In this document: one piece after another, positions 30,515 through 39,479 of the stretch
Layout: every line of letters begins with the position of its first letter
How positions within the stretch are numbered: position 1 is the first letter of the stretch
Assembly (NCBI GenBank): GCA_947503035.1
Contig: CANNCD010000008.1
Span: 1-64,000, forward strand
Direction: 5' to 3'
Length of the DNA: 64,000 bases
Source: an uncultured Halocynthiibacter sp.
GTDB lineage: Bacteria > Pseudomonadota > Alphaproteobacteria > Rhodobacterales > Rhodobacteraceae
Made by a program: the position numbers and the translations under genes
The notes under the pieces: model-generated
Told to the model about the DNA's origin: nothing
The model's input: the letters and a program-made list of their open reading frames with translations, nothing else
Database searches by the model: none

Positions 30515-31233
30515 TGCGGAAAGATCGCCCGAAGCTCATCCGCGGCGGCGGCCAACTTGGCGGTGTCGGTGCCACGAAACACGATGTTGGTGCCATAGAG
30601 CCCGTCCTTTTGGTACGGATAGGACCCAATCGACAGATCAGGGTATTTGTCGGCAATGGCGCCAAGGGGCGCGGCCACGTCGCCTTCGCCACGGGCAAGG
30701 GGGACGGTTTCGCTTATCAAGGGGGCGCCGCCGGTGAGGGTCGGCATCATCGATTCCACCATGGCGCGGAACACGCTCGGCACGCCGGCCATGACGTGGA
30801 CGTTTTTGACCTTGAACCCTGGCGCGATGGATACGGGATTGTCGATCAATGTGGCCGTGTCGGGAATGCGCGCCATGCGTTTGCGCGCATCATTAAATTC
30901 CTTGCCCTGTGCGGCGTAATGATCGCCAAGCAATTTCGCCGCATCGTCCCGCACATCGATATGCAAACCAAACGCCGCCGCCACACAGTCGGCGGTGATA
31001 TCGTCATGGGTCGGGCCAATGCCCCCCGAGGTCACCACCGTGTCATAGGCATCGGACAGCGCCCGCACCGCCGCCACAATCGCATCGGCGTCATCGGACA
31101 CCACACGGACCTCTTTCAGATCAATCCCGTGCTCGGTCAAAACCCCCGCCAGATGGTACATATTCGCATCGCGCGTGCGCCCCGACAGGATCTCATCGCC
31201 GATAACAAGCATGGCTGCGGTGGGGTTTGGCAT
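30511..31233 (-). CDS. competence/damage-inducible protein A (CinA-N / MoCF-like) family protein
   Basis: This 240-residue protein has a molybdopterin-binding-like (MoCF) domain: AMLVIGDEILSGRTRDANMY, TSGGIGPTHDDITADCVA and MAGVPSVFRAMVE. It corresponds to the N-terminal COG1058 part of CinA only, without the C-terminal nicotinamide-nucleotide amidase domain. Such stand-alone proteins are linked to ADP-ribose or NAD metabolite clean-up. AAGGAG lies about 7 bases before ATG 31233, which fixes the start. It is divergent from sfsA across a 45-base gap. Confidence 0.9.
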   Translation of the reverse strand: MPNPTAAMLVIGDEILSGRTRDANMYHLAGVLTEHGIDLKEVRVVSDDADAIVAAVRALSDAYDTVVTSGGIGPTHDDITADCVAAAFGLHIDVRDDAAKLLGDHYAAQGKEFNDARKRMARIPDTATLIDNPVSIAPGFKVKNVHVMAGVPSVFRAMVESMMPTLTGGAPLISETVPLARGEGDVAAPLGAIADKYPDLSIGSYPYQKDGLYGTNIVFRGTDTAKLAAAADELRAIFPQ

Positions 31234-31278
31234 GGGGCTCTCCTTGAATGGGTGTTGATTGGGGTATAAAGCCGTCTT

Positions 31279-31980
31279 ATGCGCTTTCAAACTGAATTAA
31301 TCCCCGCGACCCTTATTCGTCGATATAAACGGTTTCTGGCCGATGTTCGTCTGCCCGATGGGCAAGAGATGACCGCCCATTGCCCCAACCCCGGATCGAT
31401 GATGGGGATGGCGGATGAGGGGATGCGCGTGTGGTTGGAACCCAATGATGACCCCAAGAAGAAGCTCAAATACGGCTGGCGGTTGATCGAGGACGGTGGT
31501 GTGTTCATTGGCGTCGACACGGGCGTGCCAAACCGCGTGATCGGCGAGGCCCTGCGCGCGGGGGCGATTGCGCCGTTGGCCGCCTATGAAACGGTGAGGT
31601 CCGAGGTCAAATACGGCGAAAACTCCCGTATCGATTTCCTGCTGCAACAGGACGGCCTGCCGGATGTCTATGTCGAGGTCAAAAGCGTCACCCTGTCGCG
31701 GCAAACGGGCCTTGCCGAATTCCCCGATAGCGTGACAAAACGCGGTGCGAAACATCTGGATGAGCTGGCCAATATGGTCGCCGCTGGGCACCGCGCGGTG
31801 ATGTTGTATCTGGTGCAGCGCACCGATTGCACCCGCGTGGCGCTGGCCGATGATATCGACCCCGCCTATGGCCGTGCGTTCGATGCGGCCCTTGCGGCGG
31901 GTGTGGAAACCATCGCCGTTGGCGCGAATATCACCCCGCAAACCGTGGATGTGGGCGAATTGCTCACCTTTGACCGCTAG
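31279..31980 (+). CDS. sfsA: DNA/RNA nuclease SfsA
   Basis: This 233-residue protein covers the full length of SfsA: RYKRFLADVRLPDGQEMTAHCPNPGSM, DTGVPNRV, SRIDFLL, YVEVKSVTLSR and FPDSVTKRGAKHLDEL. The family has an OB-like N-terminal domain and a PD-(D/E)XK nuclease core. The E. coli gene was first described in sugar fermentation stimulation. It is followed 46 bases later by map, an order commonly seen in Rhodobacterales. Confidence 0.94.
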   Translation: MRFQTELIPATLIRRYKRFLADVRLPDGQEMTAHCPNPGSMMGMADEGMRVWLEPNDDPKKKLKYGWRLIEDGGVFIGVDTGVPNRVIGEALRAGAIAPLAAYETVRSEVKYGENSRIDFLLQQDGLPDVYVEVKSVTLSRQTGLAEFPDSVTKRGAKHLDELANMVAAGHRAVMLYLVQRTDCTRVALADDIDPAYGRAFDAALAAGVETIAVGANITPQTVDVGELLTFDR

Positions 31981-32026
31981 GGCTAGAAACTTCTGCGCCT
32001 GTTGATTATCTAGGGGGCAGACATTG

Positions 32027-32848
32027 ATGGAGATCACATTGAACGACCACAAGGGCCACCTCACCAAAGACGGTATCCGCATCTATCAGGACGAAGATTT
32101 CGCGGGCATGCACAAAGCGGGCAAATTGGCCGCCGAGATTTTGGACGCTGTTGCGCCATTGGTCGTACCGGGTGTGACCACCGCCGCGCTTGATAAGGCG
32201 ATTGAGGATCACGTTAACGCCGCCGGCGCGAAATCCGCGACGATTGGGTACAAGGGGTACAAGCACGCCTCCTGTATTTCCATCAACCACGTGGTCTGCC
32301 ACGGCATCCCAGGCGACAAACGTCTGAAGGACGGCGACATCGTCAACATTGATGTGACCGTGATTGTCGATGGTTGGTTCGGTGACACGTCGCGCATGTA
32401 TGTGGCGGGCAAACTGTCTCGCAAGGCCGAGCGTCTGATCCAAGTGACCCATGACGCGTTGATGCTGGGGATTGAGGCCGTGAAGCCGGGTAATACGTTC
32501 GGCGATATCGGCCACGCGATCCAGAAATACGCGGAGTCCCAGCGCATGTCCGTTGTGCGCGATTTCTGTGGTCACGGGCTTGGTCGTGTGTTCCACGCGC
32601 CGCCCAACGTTCTGCACTATGGTCGTGCGGGCACGGGTCCCGTGTTGGAAGAGGGCATGTTCTTTACGATTGAACCGATGATCAACCTTGGCCGTCCTGA
32701 AACCAAGGTTCTGGCCGATGACTGGACCGCCGTGACGCGCGACAAATCCCTGTCGGCGCAGTTCGAACATTCCATCGGGGTAACGGCAGACGGGGCGGAT
32801 ATCTTTACCCTATCGCCCGCCGGTAAATACCACCCCACTTGGGGGTAA
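32027..32848 (+). CDS. map: type I methionyl aminopeptidase
   Basis: This 273-residue enzyme removes the initiator Met from nascent proteins. The M24 metal ligands are in place: the Asp in VNIDVTVIVDGWFGD (two Asp), the His in GHGLGRVFHAPP, and Glu in FTIEPMINLG and near the C-terminus. It is slightly longer than the E. coli enzyme, with a short N-terminal extension. ATG 32027 is used; an adjacent in-frame TTG at 32024 is closer to the GGGGG Shine-Dalgarno element and could be the true start. A terminator follows. Confidence 0.95.
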   Translation: MEITLNDHKGHLTKDGIRIYQDEDFAGMHKAGKLAAEILDAVAPLVVPGVTTAALDKAIEDHVNAAGAKSATIGYKGYKHASCISINHVVCHGIPGDKRLKDGDIVNIDVTVIVDGWFGDTSRMYVAGKLSRKAERLIQVTHDALMLGIEAVKPGNTFGDIGHAIQKYAESQRMSVVRDFCGHGLGRVFHAPPNVLHYGRAGTGPVLEEGMFFTIEPMINLGRPETKVLADDWTAVTRDKSLSAQFEHSIGVTADGADIFTLSPAGKYHPTWG

Positions 32849-32853
32849 CACAT

Positions 32854-32876
32854 GGCCGCCCTACGGGGCGGTTTTT
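32854..32876 (+). terminator. rho-independent terminator of map
   Basis: CCGCCC (32856-32861) pairs with GGGCGG (32866-32871) across a short loop, followed by TTTTT. It is 8 bases after the map stop. Confidence 0.85.
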
Positions 32877-32937
32877 GCTTTGGGGTGTGCCGGAATTGAT
32901 TGGGTAGAGTTTTGAGCCGAGGCACAAAAATCGCGCC

Positions 32938-33588
32938 CTAGGTCAGCCCCAATTTCCGAGGCAAATCGCGCATGTGGCTGATGACCTCGGCCCCTTCGGC
33001 CGCGAGGCGTTCGGGCTTGTCGATTTCGTCGAACCCGATACAGCGCATGTTGGCGTTCTTTGCGGCGCGACAACCGGATGGGCTATCGTCGATCATGACA
33101 CAGTCATCTGGCGATACGCCGAAATCGGCAGCAGCTAGTAGCAGCATTTTCGGGTCGGGTTTGGGGGCACCAACCGTGTAAGCTGAATATATCTTGCCCG
33201 CCATCCGGTCCCACATTCCGCTGGGTTTCAACGTCACTTCCATCTTGTGCATCGGGCCGTTGGACACCACGCAATACGCAACCCCCGCCGCATCAAGCCC
33301 GTCCAAAACGGGAATGATCCCGTCGATCAGATCAACGCCCTTACGCAGCTCCACCAACATCGCTTCGCTGATCTCTTTGGTCCAATCATCCGCGAGGGTC
33401 GCCCCCATTGCGCGGGCCTTGTCGCGTACGCTTTCGAGGGATCCGCCGACGAAATGATCCCGACATTCCATCGGGGTCAGGTGCAACCCGTACTGGGCGA
33501 GGTTCTTGGATATCCCGACGGATCCGGCCAGTTCGGTGTCGACCAAGACCCCGTCACAATCAAACAGAACAAGCTTGGGCTGGGTCAT
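32938..33588 (-). CDS. HAD-IA family phosphatase (beta-phosphoglucomutase-like)
   Basis: This 216-residue HAD hydrolase has motif I FDCDGVLVDTE with both Asp residues, motif II CVVSNGPMHKM, motif III Lys in GAPKPDPKML, and motif IV MIDDSPSGCRAA. The helical cap lies between residues 15 and 85. It belongs with the Gph/beta-PGM-like subgroup; the substrate is unknown. Its start overlaps the rsmD stop (ATGA), and the three genes here run as an overlapping chain. Confidence 0.9.
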   Translation of the reverse strand: MTQPKLVLFDCDGVLVDTELAGSVGISKNLAQYGLHLTPMECRDHFVGGSLESVRDKARAMGATLADDWTKEISEAMLVELRKGVDLIDGIIPVLDGLDAAGVAYCVVSNGPMHKMEVTLKPSGMWDRMAGKIYSAYTVGAPKPDPKMLLLAAADFGVSPDDCVMIDDSPSGCRAAKNANMRCIGFDEIDKPERLAAEGAEVISHMRDLPRKLGLT

Positions 33589-34142
33589 ACGGGCTCCAGA
33601 ATGGTGATGAAGGTGTCGCCATATTTGCGGTCGTCCAACACGGTGAACCCGTCGGGGGCTTGGGGCGTGTTTTCCTCAAATACGATAAGGGCGTTGTCTT
33701 TGATCCAGCCGCCGTCCATGGCGGTTTTCAACGCGACCTCGCCGATGCCCTTGCCATAGGGGGGATCAAGGAAAATCAGGTCGTATTCCGCTTCCGTGTT
33801 GGCGGGCAGGCGGGTTGCGTCGACGCCGATCAATTTGGTGTCTGATTGCCGACCGCACAGTGTGATGTTTTCGCGGATCAAGCGTTGCGACACGCGCCCA
33901 TCATCGACAAAGGTCACGTGGGCCGCGCCGCGGGACAACGCCTCAAGGCCCAATGCGCCCGTGCCCGCGAACAGGTCCAGCACCCGAAGGTCGGTGATCG
34001 GATCGCGGTAGGCGCCGCTTGTCAAAACGTTGAACAGGCTTTCGCGCACGCGGTCGGTGGTGGGGCGCAAATGCGCGCCCGCGTCGCCTTTGCCCACGGC
34101 CGTCAGGGCAAGCCCGCGATGTGCCCCCGCGATGATCCTCAT
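33585..34142 (-). CDS. rsmD: 16S rRNA (guanine(966)-N(2))-methyltransferase
   Basis: This 185-residue SAM-dependent enzyme methylates G966 of 16S rRNA. It opens MRIIAGAHRG and RPTTDRVRESLFN, the RsmD signature; the SAM-binding motif I is LDLFAGTGALGLEALSRG and the catalytic motif is FLDPPYGKG (N6/N2 methyltransferase DPPY). Its ATG overlaps the flavoprotein gene's stop and its stop overlaps the HAD gene's ATG, so all three are translated together. Confidence 0.94.
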   Translation of the reverse strand: MRIIAGAHRGLALTAVGKGDAGAHLRPTTDRVRESLFNVLTSGAYRDPITDLRVLDLFAGTGALGLEALSRGAAHVTFVDDGRVSQRLIRENITLCGRQSDTKLIGVDATRLPANTEAEYDLIFLDPPYGKGIGEVALKTAMDGGWIKDNALIVFEENTPQAPDGFTVLDDRKYGDTFITILEPV

Positions 34143-35338
34143 AGCAAAGACTTGAGGTCGCTGGTCGGGTCGGCGACGATCTCGGGGTCGGGGGTTTTGC
34201 CGGCTTCGATCATGCGTTTTCCGATCATATAGCCGCGCGGATCGTTCATCGCATCCACCGCGATTAATGTGCCATCACGGTAATACCAGTGCGACCGCGC
34301 CTTGCCGCCATCGCGCACAACCACGCGGTCATAACCGGTATTGAGGCCCGCGATTTGCAGTTTTACGTCATATTGGTCGGACCAGAACCACACACGCGGC
34401 ACATAGGTTTTGCCCGCGCCCAGCATGTTTTCGGCCACCAGTTCCGCCTGTTCAATCGCATGCGGAACGCTTTCAAGACGAACGCGTGTGTCGCCAAGCG
34501 GGAAGGAGGCGCAGTCGCCCGCCGCCCAGATGTTCGGATCGGATGTTTGGCCCTGCGCGTTGACGGCGGTGCCGTTGTCGATGTCCAAACCTGCGGTTTC
34601 CGCCAGCTCGGACCCTGGACGCACGCCGACGCCGACGATGACGAAATCAAACGTGTCATCAGTGCCGTCGCTGAACATGGCGGCGGACACACGTTTGCCG
34701 CCCAGCAGACGCGACAGGCCGACGCCTTCGATGATGTGAACGCCATGGAGCCCATGGAGTTCGCGGAAGAAATCAGATGTCTCGCGGGACGCCACACGTT
34801 GCAAGATACGGTCGGACATTTCCACAAGGGTCACGTTCAGCCCGCGTTTGGCGGCGACGGCGGCGGCCTCAAGACCGATATACCCGCCACCGACGATCAA
34901 TACGCGTTTGCCTTCGACGAATTCGGGGGCCATCGCGTCGACATCGGCAAGGGTGCGGACGGTATAAACACCATCCAAATCGCCACCGATTTGCGCAGGA
35001 AGACGCAGGGGCGATGAGCCGGTGGTGATCGCAAGCTGGCCGTATGGAATAACGTCGTCGCCAACGGTCACGGTCTTGGCATCGCGGCCAATCGCGGTCA
35101 CCGGTGCTCCCAACCGCATCTCGATATTTTGGTCGTCATAGAACGACGCGGGCCGCAGATAGAGACGTTCCTCGGTCATGTCGCCCAGAAGATAGGCCTT
35201 GGACAGGGGCGGACGTTGATAGGGCAGGGACGGTTCCGCCCCAATCATGGTGATCTTGCCCTCAAATCCCAGCCCGCGCAGCTTTGCCACAAGAGACGCG
35301 CCTGCCTGACCGGCGCCCACTACGACGATATCATCCAT
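34139..35338 (-). CDS. FAD-dependent NAD(P)H oxidoreductase (ferredoxin/rubredoxin reductase-like)
   Basis: This 399-residue pyridine nucleotide-disulfide-type reductase has FAD motif IVVVGAGQAGASLVAKLR at the N-terminus, SLPYQRPPLSKAYLLG (typical of ferredoxin reductases of the BphA4 type), NAD motif VLIVGGGYIGLEAAAVA, and the FAD-binding NIWAAGDCASFP. A C-terminal reductase domain of about 75 residues follows. It probably passes electrons from NADH to a [2Fe-2S] ferredoxin; no ferredoxin gene is adjacent. ATG 35338 is chosen because the FAD motif begins at residue 4; the open frame extends upstream. Confidence 0.9.
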   Translation of the reverse strand: MDDIVVVGAGQAGASLVAKLRGLGFEGKITMIGAEPSLPYQRPPLSKAYLLGDMTEERLYLRPASFYDDQNIEMRLGAPVTAIGRDAKTVTVGDDVIPYGQLAITTGSSPLRLPAQIGGDLDGVYTVRTLADVDAMAPEFVEGKRVLIVGGGYIGLEAAAVAAKRGLNVTLVEMSDRILQRVASRETSDFFRELHGLHGVHIIEGVGLSRLLGGKRVSAAMFSDGTDDTFDFVIVGVGVRPGSELAETAGLDIDNGTAVNAQGQTSDPNIWAAGDCASFPLGDTRVRLESVPHAIEQAELVAENMLGAGKTYVPRVWFWSDQYDVKLQIAGLNTGYDRVVVRDGGKARSHWYYRDGTLIAVDAMNDPRGYMIGKRMIEAGKTPDPEIVADPTSDLKSLL

Positions 35339-35422
35339 GGTCTGACCTTTTTCGTTGGTAATCAATGGGGGCGACCCTATATCTGTAAGAGGATAAAACG
35401 CAATCACCCAAAGGACGAAAAC

Positions 35423-35911
35423 ATGACTATTACTGTCGGCGATACCCTTCCGAATGCTACTCTTTTGACGCTTGGGGCCGCGGGTCCCGAGGCGGTTGAT
35501 CTTTCTGCGAAATTGGCGGGCAACAAGGTCGTGATTTTCTGCCTACCGGGGGCCTATACTGGCGTCTGTAGCACATCTCATGTGCCGTCGTTCATGCGCA
35601 CCAAAGACGCGTTCGTTGAAAAGGGCGTCTCTGAGGTGATCTGTATTTCCGTGAACGACCCGTTCGTGATGCATGCATGGGGCGAAGCGACCGGCGCGAC
35701 TGCGGCTGGCCTGACGTTCCTTGGCGATGCCGAGGGCACATTCATCAAAGAGATCGGCATGGACTTCACCGCGCCACCTGCGGGTCTGATTGGTCGTTCG
35801 AAACGCTTTGCGATGGTTGTGGACAACGGCGTGGTCACCGTGTTGCACGCCGAGGACAACCCAGGGGAATGCGATATCTCTGGCGGCGAAGCGTTGTTAG
35901 AGGCGATCTAA
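35423..35911 (+). CDS. peroxiredoxin (Prx5-like)
   Basis: This 162-residue thiol peroxidase of the Prx5/AhpC-TSA redoxin class reduces hydroperoxides. The peroxidatic Cys is Cys49 in GAYTGVCSTSHVP; other Cys residues include Cys40 and one in the C-terminal GECDISGG. Prx5-type proteins may use a distal Cys or an external thiol such as glutaredoxin. It is cytosolic, with no signal sequence. AAAGGA is about 8 bases before ATG 35423; the frame is open far upstream but unsupported. Confidence 0.93.
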   Translation: MTITVGDTLPNATLLTLGAAGPEAVDLSAKLAGNKVVIFCLPGAYTGVCSTSHVPSFMRTKDAFVEKGVSEVICISVNDPFVMHAWGEATGATAAGLTFLGDAEGTFIKEIGMDFTAPPAGLIGRSKRFAMVVDNGVVTVLHAEDNPGECDISGGEALLEAI

Positions 35912-35912
35912 T

Positions 35913-35941
35913 AAAAAAGGGCAGGCCGATCTGGCCTGCCC
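35913..35941 (-). terminator. terminator of the mscS-like gene, shared with the convergent peroxiredoxin gene
   Basis: GGGCAGGCC (35919-35927) and GGCCTGCCC (35933-35941) form a 9-bp stem with a 5-base loop. Reading on the minus strand it is followed by a TTTTTT run, so it best serves the MscS gene; on the plus strand the hairpin has no T-run. Confidence 0.8.
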
Positions 35942-35950
35942 GATCCGATC

Positions 35951-36730
35951 CTAGCCTTGGATCATCGTCGTTGTTGGGTATGGAATATCGATACCACCGG
36001 CATCAAAGGCTTCTTTGACATCGCGTGTCAGGCCGAATTTCACATCCCAGTAATCGGCGGCCTTACACCAAACGCGAACCGTGAAATCAACCGAGCTATC
36101 GCCAAGGTTGGTGACTTTGACGAACACATCTTGGTCGGCCAAAATACCGTCTTGGGCTTTGATCATATCGGTGATGATGGTCTCGGCCTGTTTCAGATCG
36201 CTGCCATAGCCCACACCAAAGACAAGGTCCACGCGACGTGTGTCATGCGCGGAATAGTTCACGATGGAAGACGACCATACATCGTTGTTCGGGATGATGA
36301 TCTGCACGTTATCGGGTGTGGTCAGTTCGGTTGTGAACAATGTCACCGCGGTGGTTTTACCGGTTTGACCGGCCACTTCGACGACGTCGCCGACCTTGAT
36401 CGGGCGGAACGCCACAAGCATCACGCCCGCCGCAAGGTTGGACAATGTCCCCTGAAGCGCAAGACCAATCGCCAGACCGGCGGCACCGATGATGGCCACA
36501 AGCGATGTGGTTTCAATGCCGAAACGACCCAGAACAAAGATAACCGCAATCGCAAGGATCGCGTATTTCGCCATGCTTGCGAAAAAGCCAGCCAAGAGCG
36601 GGTCGATCTTGTCGGTCTTTTCAGACAGAGCGTGGATGCGTTTTTTCACAAAGCCAGAGAGCATATAAGCCGCCACGAGAATGGCGATGGCGTAAACGGC
36701 GTTTGCCAATAGGGCAACGACAGCGGACAT
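35951..36730 (-). CDS. small-conductance mechanosensitive channel (MscS family)
   Basis: This 259-residue inner-membrane channel opens on hypo-osmotic shock. Three hydrophobic segments lie in the first 105 residues, the third being the pore helix with the alternating Ala/Gly pattern IIGAAGLAIGLALQGTLSNLAAGVML. The beta domain follows (FRPIKVGDVVEVAGQTG, then LTTPDNVQIIIPNNDVWSSSIVNYS), then the alpha/beta C-terminal domain. The start at ATG 36730 has AAAGGA 8 bases upstream. Confidence 0.93.
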   Translation of the reverse strand: MSAVVALLANAVYAIAILVAAYMLSGFVKKRIHALSEKTDKIDPLLAGFFASMAKYAILAIAVIFVLGRFGIETTSLVAIIGAAGLAIGLALQGTLSNLAAGVMLVAFRPIKVGDVVEVAGQTGKTTAVTLFTTELTTPDNVQIIIPNNDVWSSSIVNYSAHDTRRVDLVFGVGYGSDLKQAETIITDMIKAQDGILADQDVFVKVTNLGDSSVDFTVRVWCKAADYWDVKFGLTRDVKEAFDAGGIDIPYPTTTMIQG

Positions 36731-36847
36731 GGGATATTCCTTTTGGTTGTGCGCCAAAGCGGCGCGTGATCGTACGACGGGACATCCCCGTTCATGGGCC
36801 TGTTACCGCAACCATTACTGATTTGTAAATGTCCAAGAGCGCGGGTT

Positions 36848-38029
36848 CTACTCGGGGCGCTCGTGATCGGTGGTATCGCGTTTGAACGGGCCATAGTCGG
36901 TCAGAATTTCGACATCGTGATCAATCGCGCGGCGTTCTTCGATCAGATAACGGTCGATGGCATCCGAGAACCCCTTGTCGCCAAACCAATGAAGCGAATG
37001 GGTGTGGCTGGGCATATATCCGCGGGCAAGTTTGTGTTCACCTTGTGCGCCGGCTTCGACACGGGGGAGGCCGTGTTTGATTGCGTAGTCGATGGCGCGG
37101 TAATAGCACAGCTCAAAGTGCAAACACGGATGATGTTCGGTGCATCCCCAATAGCGTCCGTATAATGTATCGCGCCCGATGAAATTCAACGCCCCCGCAA
37201 CGTAACGCCCGTCGCGTTCCGCCAGCACCAACAGGATATCATCACGCAGGTGCATCTGGGCCTGATCGAAAAACGCGCGGGTCAGATAGGGCGTGCCCCA
37301 TTTTCGCGCGCCGGTGTTTTGGTAAAACTCCCAGAACGCATCCCAGTGTTCCGGTTGGATTTGATCCCCTGTAAGGGCCACAATCGTGCCGCCAAACTCA
37401 TTGGCCACGCGACGTTCCTTGCGGATGTTTTTGCGTTTACGTGCGGCCAGTGCCCCAAGGAAATCGTCAAACGTGGCATAGCCGTCGTTTTGCCAGTGGA
37501 ATTGCTGCGTCACGCGGTGGGACAGGCCCATCTCGGTGCCGGCCTTGGCCTCGTCCTCGGTACAGAACGTAATATGAAGCGACGAGATGCCGTTGTTACT
37601 GGCCAGTTGCACGGCCCCTTGGACCAGTGCGGATTGACCAAGCGTTTCGTACCCCGCACGCGTCAGCATCCGCCGTCCCGTCGCTGGGGTGAACGGCACC
37701 GTCATTTGCAGTTTGGGGTAATAATCGCCGCCCGCATTTTCATAGGCATGGGCCCAGTTGTGATCAAAGATGTATTCGCCTTGGCTATGGGTTTTGCCAT
37801 AGAGCGGCGCGACGGCGATGATCACGCCACCCTGACGCGCCACCAGATAGCTGGGGTGCCAGCCGGTGTCGCCGCCAACTGATCCGCTGACCTCAAGGGC
37901 CAATAGGAACCGGTGGGTTGTGAACGGGTCCATCGGCCGCCCATCATCCGCACCCGCACAGGCATCCCAATCGGCGGCTGGTATATCGGCAAGGCGAGGG
38001 ATGATCTGGATGTCGATGTTTTCGGTCAT
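36848..38029 (-). CDS. FemAB-like / GNAT-fold acyltransferase (PF04339-type)
   Basis: This 393-residue protein belongs to the FemAB-like family once called DUF482 (PF04339): DPFTTHRFLLALEVSGSVG, then GWHPSYLVARQGGVIIAVAPLYGKTHSQGEY, FDHNWAHAYENAGGDYYPKL, and the C-terminal YGRYWGCTEHHPCLHFELCYY, GLPRVEAGAQGEHKLARGY. The fold pairs GNAT domains as in FemX/FemA aminoacyltransferases, though no substrate is proven. It is the last gene in an overlapping chain after RidA and GDPD (ATGA overlap of 4 bases). Confidence 0.87.
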   Translation of the reverse strand: MTENIDIQIIPRLADIPAADWDACAGADDGRPMDPFTTHRFLLALEVSGSVGGDTGWHPSYLVARQGGVIIAVAPLYGKTHSQGEYIFDHNWAHAYENAGGDYYPKLQMTVPFTPATGRRMLTRAGYETLGQSALVQGAVQLASNNGISSLHITFCTEDEAKAGTEMGLSHRVTQQFHWQNDGYATFDDFLGALAARKRKNIRKERRVANEFGGTIVALTGDQIQPEHWDAFWEFYQNTGARKWGTPYLTRAFFDQAQMHLRDDILLVLAERDGRYVAGALNFIGRDTLYGRYWGCTEHHPCLHFELCYYRAIDYAIKHGLPRVEAGAQGEHKLARGYMPSHTHSLHWFGDKGFSDAIDRYLIEERRAIDHDVEILTDYGPFKRDTTDHERPE

Positions 38030-38790
38030 GGGTGTTTGGCCGCGTAACCTTCGAAGGTGATGTTATCCGCGTATTGGCGGGCGTTTCGTTCGTCGCCTTC
38101 GGATTTCACGGTCCAACACAGGATCGGCAGACCCGACTGGGATATCCCAGAGACCCGTGGGTTCGATAGGTCCGACATCCGGTGGCTGATAAAGCTGGCG
38201 CCGACGCGATCCAGATCGGGGATCGGGCGAAGTTCCCCCAAACGGGGTTCGGGGACAGTGGGCCAATCTTCGGTGGTGAATGTATCGGTGGTCAGGCCGC
38301 GCGCCACATCAGGCAGAACACGCGCCATTTCGGCGACGGAATGGGGGTTGAACGACATCACGGCCACGTCACCCTGATACCCCGCCAGATCGGCGGCGAT
38401 GGCACGTTCGAGCGGCCCGATATTCGGGCCAAGCCCCAAGTCCTGATCCTTGATTTCAATCAACAAGGGCACGGACCCGTCCACAATCGACAAAACCTCG
38501 GCCAATGTCGGAATACCGGTCGCCCCGCCGATAAGGGGCATGTTCCCCAACTCGACAGCGGTTTCTGTGGCGACAAACCCCGTCCGCCCCGTCAATCGGG
38601 GCAGATCATAGTCATGAAACACCATAGCGACCCCGTCTTTGGACCGCTGAATATCGATTTCGATGCCATAGCCCGCGTTCATTGCGGCGCGGATAGCCTC
38701 GCGACTATTTTCAGGGCGCCCGTCCGTCACATCGTGATAGGCGCGGTGACAAAGGGGCGTGGTCACAAAAGACGGGGCAAGATGGGTCAT
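38026..38790 (-). CDS. glycerophosphodiester phosphodiesterase
   Basis: This 254-residue TIM-barrel phosphodiesterase hydrolyses glycerophosphodiesters to sn-glycerol-3-phosphate and an alcohol. The active-site pattern is seen as CHRAYHD (His-Arg), NSREAIRAAMNAGYGIEIDIQ (Glu, Asp) and VFHDYDLPRLTG (His). There is no signal peptide, so it is a cytosolic GDPD. It overlaps both neighbours by 4 bases, the RidA gene before and the FemAB-like gene after, which implies obligate co-translation. Confidence 0.92.
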   Translation of the reverse strand: MTHLAPSFVTTPLCHRAYHDVTDGRPENSREAIRAAMNAGYGIEIDIQRSKDGVAMVFHDYDLPRLTGRTGFVATETAVELGNMPLIGGATGIPTLAEVLSIVDGSVPLLIEIKDQDLGLGPNIGPLERAIAADLAGYQGDVAVMSFNPHSVAEMARVLPDVARGLTTDTFTTEDWPTVPEPRLGELRPIPDLDRVGASFISHRMSDLSNPRVSGISQSGLPILCWTVKSEGDERNARQYADNITFEGYAAKHP

Positions 38791-39251
38791 TTGATTTGGA
38801 AGATGCCTTCGATTTCGACGGCAACCCCAAACGGAAGCGACGGTGCGCTTACCGCCGAGCGGGAATGACGGCCGATCTCACCAAGGGCCTCGACAAAGAA
38901 ATCAGATGCGCCGTTGATGACCTTGGGCTGATCGGTGAAATCGCCGGTCGAGTTCACGAAACCGGTCAATTTCACAACGCGCACCAAACGATCAAGATCG
39001 CCACCACATGCGGCCTTGGCCTGTGTCAGCAAGGAAATCGCACAAAGACGCGCGGCAGCAACACCACCGTCCACGTCCATGTCATCGCCCAATGTGCCGA
39101 TGACCATTTTGCCACCTTCGATCGGAATTTGGCCGGAAACATAGACCAAGTCACCCACCTGAACCGTCGGAACATAGTTCGCAGCAGGCAGGGCAGGGGT
39201 TTCGAGTGTCACACCCAATTCGGCGAGTTTTGCTTCGATTGCGTTTGTCAT
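38787..39251 (-). CDS. RidA family (YjgF/YER057c/UK114) protein
   Basis: This 154-residue protein has the YjgF-like fold: VQVGDLVYVSGQIPIEGGK, GGDLDRLVRVVKLTGFVNST, and RHSRSAVSAPSLPFGVAVEIEG with the arginine of the active cleft. It is longer than canonical RidA (about 130 residues) and belongs to the subgroup with ~150 residues. RidA hydrolyses reactive 2-aminoacrylate/imine intermediates; the substrate of this subgroup is not established. The start was placed at ATG 39251, with A/T-rich leader before it; an in-frame ATG 57 bases upstream is less likely. Confidence 0.9.
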   Translation of the reverse strand: MTNAIEAKLAELGVTLETPALPAANYVPTVQVGDLVYVSGQIPIEGGKMVIGTLGDDMDVDGGVAAARLCAISLLTQAKAACGGDLDRLVRVVKLTGFVNSTGDFTDQPKVINGASDFFVEALGEIGRHSRSAVSAPSLPFGVAVEIEGIFQIK

Positions 39252-39479
39252 TTTAATATTCCTATTGATGTTTGTCTGGAACGCTACTGATTTACGCGGA
39301 ATTGGCAATTCAAATCACGCAGTGCCCCCAAGTTCGGCAGTCGGGCGCGAAAATGCCGCACCGTTGCCAAACTGCGCCATTTTTAGCCGGTTCACGCATT
39401 CTTGTGCGGGGGGTGGTTGAAGCTTGGACAGAGGCGCTCTAAGTGACAAATAAGATATCTACGCCCAAGGAATTCAGTT

